From assembly GCA_902766815.1 (NCBI GenBank), contig CACXEZ010000020.1, positions 1-7,103 on the forward strand: DNA of 7,103 nt, in the 5' to 3' direction. The notes below the pieces were generated by a model, which ran no database searches, was not told the DNA's origin, and saw only the letters and a program-made list of their open reading frames with translations. Numbering within the stretch: position 1 is the stretch's first letter; each line of letters starts with the position of its first letter. Position numbers and translations under genes: made by a program. Positions 6,657-7,103 of the stretch are shown here, in pieces. This DNA comes from an uncultured Erysipelotrichaceae bacterium. GTDB taxonomy: Bacteria; Bacillota_I; Bacilli_A; RF39; UBA660.

Positions 6657-6940
6657 ACCAACCAACCCCTTCTTATGATAGCTAAATTATAACATGTATA
6701 ATCAATACATAGTTAAAAGTTAACTAAAAAGGTGTACTCTATCAATTAACAAACTCTCAAGTATTTTCTTATCATAAAATCTTATTAATTTTAATCTAGA
6801 CTAACAACATTTATTCTTTGGTTATCTTATAGTTATAGTTTAAAATCGAACTTTCCTTATAAGCAAAAAGAAGAAAAGTCAAAAACTTTTCCTCTAAATT
6901 TCCATTTTATTTTATAAACATCAAGTACAAACTCTTATAA
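6657..6940. other. Gene-free AT-rich stretch
   Basis: I find no credible coding frame on either strand: stops are dense and short ATG frames close within a few codons. It contains the candidate promoter at 6686-6694 and two weak inverted repeats. One is AGTTAA-AAG-TTAACT at 6711-6725. The other is GAAAAGT-CAAAA-ACTTTTC at 6873-6891, which on the minus strand is followed by a T-rich run and could be a feeble terminator. Together with the tnpB remnant and the startless frame at the right edge, it looks like a decayed accessory strip. Confidence 0.5.
6686..6694 (-). promoter_or_regulatory. Candidate extended -10 promoter for the tnpB remnant
   Basis: The minus strand reads TGTTATAAT, a full extended -10 (TGnTATAAT), about 30 bases before the ATG of the tnpB remnant, with a ribosome binding site between them. 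No clear -35 box is present, which extended -10 promoters can tolerate. It may still fire toward gpmI, since no terminator is seen in the remnant. Confidence 0.4.
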
Positions 6941-7103
6941 ATCAATAGTCAAACATTACATGATAAATACGGCGAAAATTTAAATGATTTATTAAATTTA
7001 TGTAATTCATTAGGGATATTTTCTGATGAAGCAAGAATAAGTCAAAAAATGAGTACATTCATAAATGAAAGAATGGTCAACAAAAACAGTACTAATCCCA
7101 TAA
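6941..7103 (+). pseudogene. Startless plus-strand coding remnant or partial gene, unknown function
   Basis: The only plausible plus-strand coding in the window. After a TAA at 6938-6940 the frame stays open for 54 codons to the window edge, with a protein-like composition: HDKYGENLNDLLNLCNSLG, IFSDEARISQKMST and FINERMVNKNSTNP. I do not recognise the family. There is no ATG, GTG or TTG until ATG at 7049, and that has no ribosome binding site, while the protein-like text begins about 30 codons earlier. I therefore think the 5' end was lost or frameshifted; the 3' end lies outside the window. Alternatively it is a chance open frame; length alone does not exclude that. Confidence 0.4.

Noticed and set aside
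6873..6891. Hairpin GAAAAGT/ACTTTTC as an intrinsic terminator
   Set aside because: The seven-pair stem has only two G:C pairs, and no gene on the minus strand just upstream of it is known; kept only as a weak repeat in the gene-free stretch.
1..7103. CRISPR arrays, tRNA or rRNA genes, or recoded TGA (Mycoplasma code)
   Set aside because: No spaced direct repeats or RNA-gene signatures were seen. The Trp codons checked in the real genes are TGG, and the frames close normally under the standard code.

Overview
The window looks like a chromosomal segment of a low-G+C Gram-positive bacterium (Bacillota, or a related Bacilli/Erysipelotrichia/Mollicutes-like gut lineage). The evidence is the strongly AT-rich DNA, strong AGGAGG-type ribosome binding sites, frequent GTG starts, and Firmicutes-type families. 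Trp codons I checked are TGG and TGA serves as a stop, so the standard bacterial code applies. The species cannot be named from this sequence. Every intact gene lies on the minus strand, so transcription runs from right to left.

Right part (about 6340-7103): a decayed accessory strip. It holds a broken IS200/IS605-type tnpB (5' part only, with a frameshift), a roughly 280-base stretch with no credible gene, and, at the window edge, a plus-strand reading frame open to the end but lacking a start. Middle (4812-6323): an intact gpmI, the cofactor-independent phosphoglycerate mutase of glycolysis, with a candidate promoter of its own just inside the tnpB remnant. Between gpmI and the next gene (4526-4811) lies an unannotated degenerate second copy of the C-terminal half of the VTC-type polymerase gene, with stops, frameshifts and deletions.

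Left part (4417 down to 1): a compact operon of five genes. In order of transcription they are a short VTC-domain (polyphosphate-polymerase-like) protein, a DUF4956 membrane protein, a membrane-anchored Cthe_2159-type beta-helix protein, a GT2 glycosyltransferase fused to a GtrA-like membrane domain, and the start of a membrane-anchored phosphodiester glycosidase-like protein. The first three genes overlap or abut, the fourth follows after 47 bases, and the fifth overlaps the fourth by four bases (GTGA). A candidate promoter with a 9-bp inverted repeat precedes the first gene.

My reading is that the operon encodes a cell-envelope system. A cytosolic triphosphate-tunnel polymerase with a membrane partner would make or handle an anionic phosphate polymer. 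A polyprenyl-phosphate-sugar type glycosyltransferase/flippase would supply sugars. An extracellular beta-helix protein and a phosphodiester-cleaving enzyme would act at the surface. The families are recognisable, but the joint function is inference; this operon is the best candidate here for an undescribed system.
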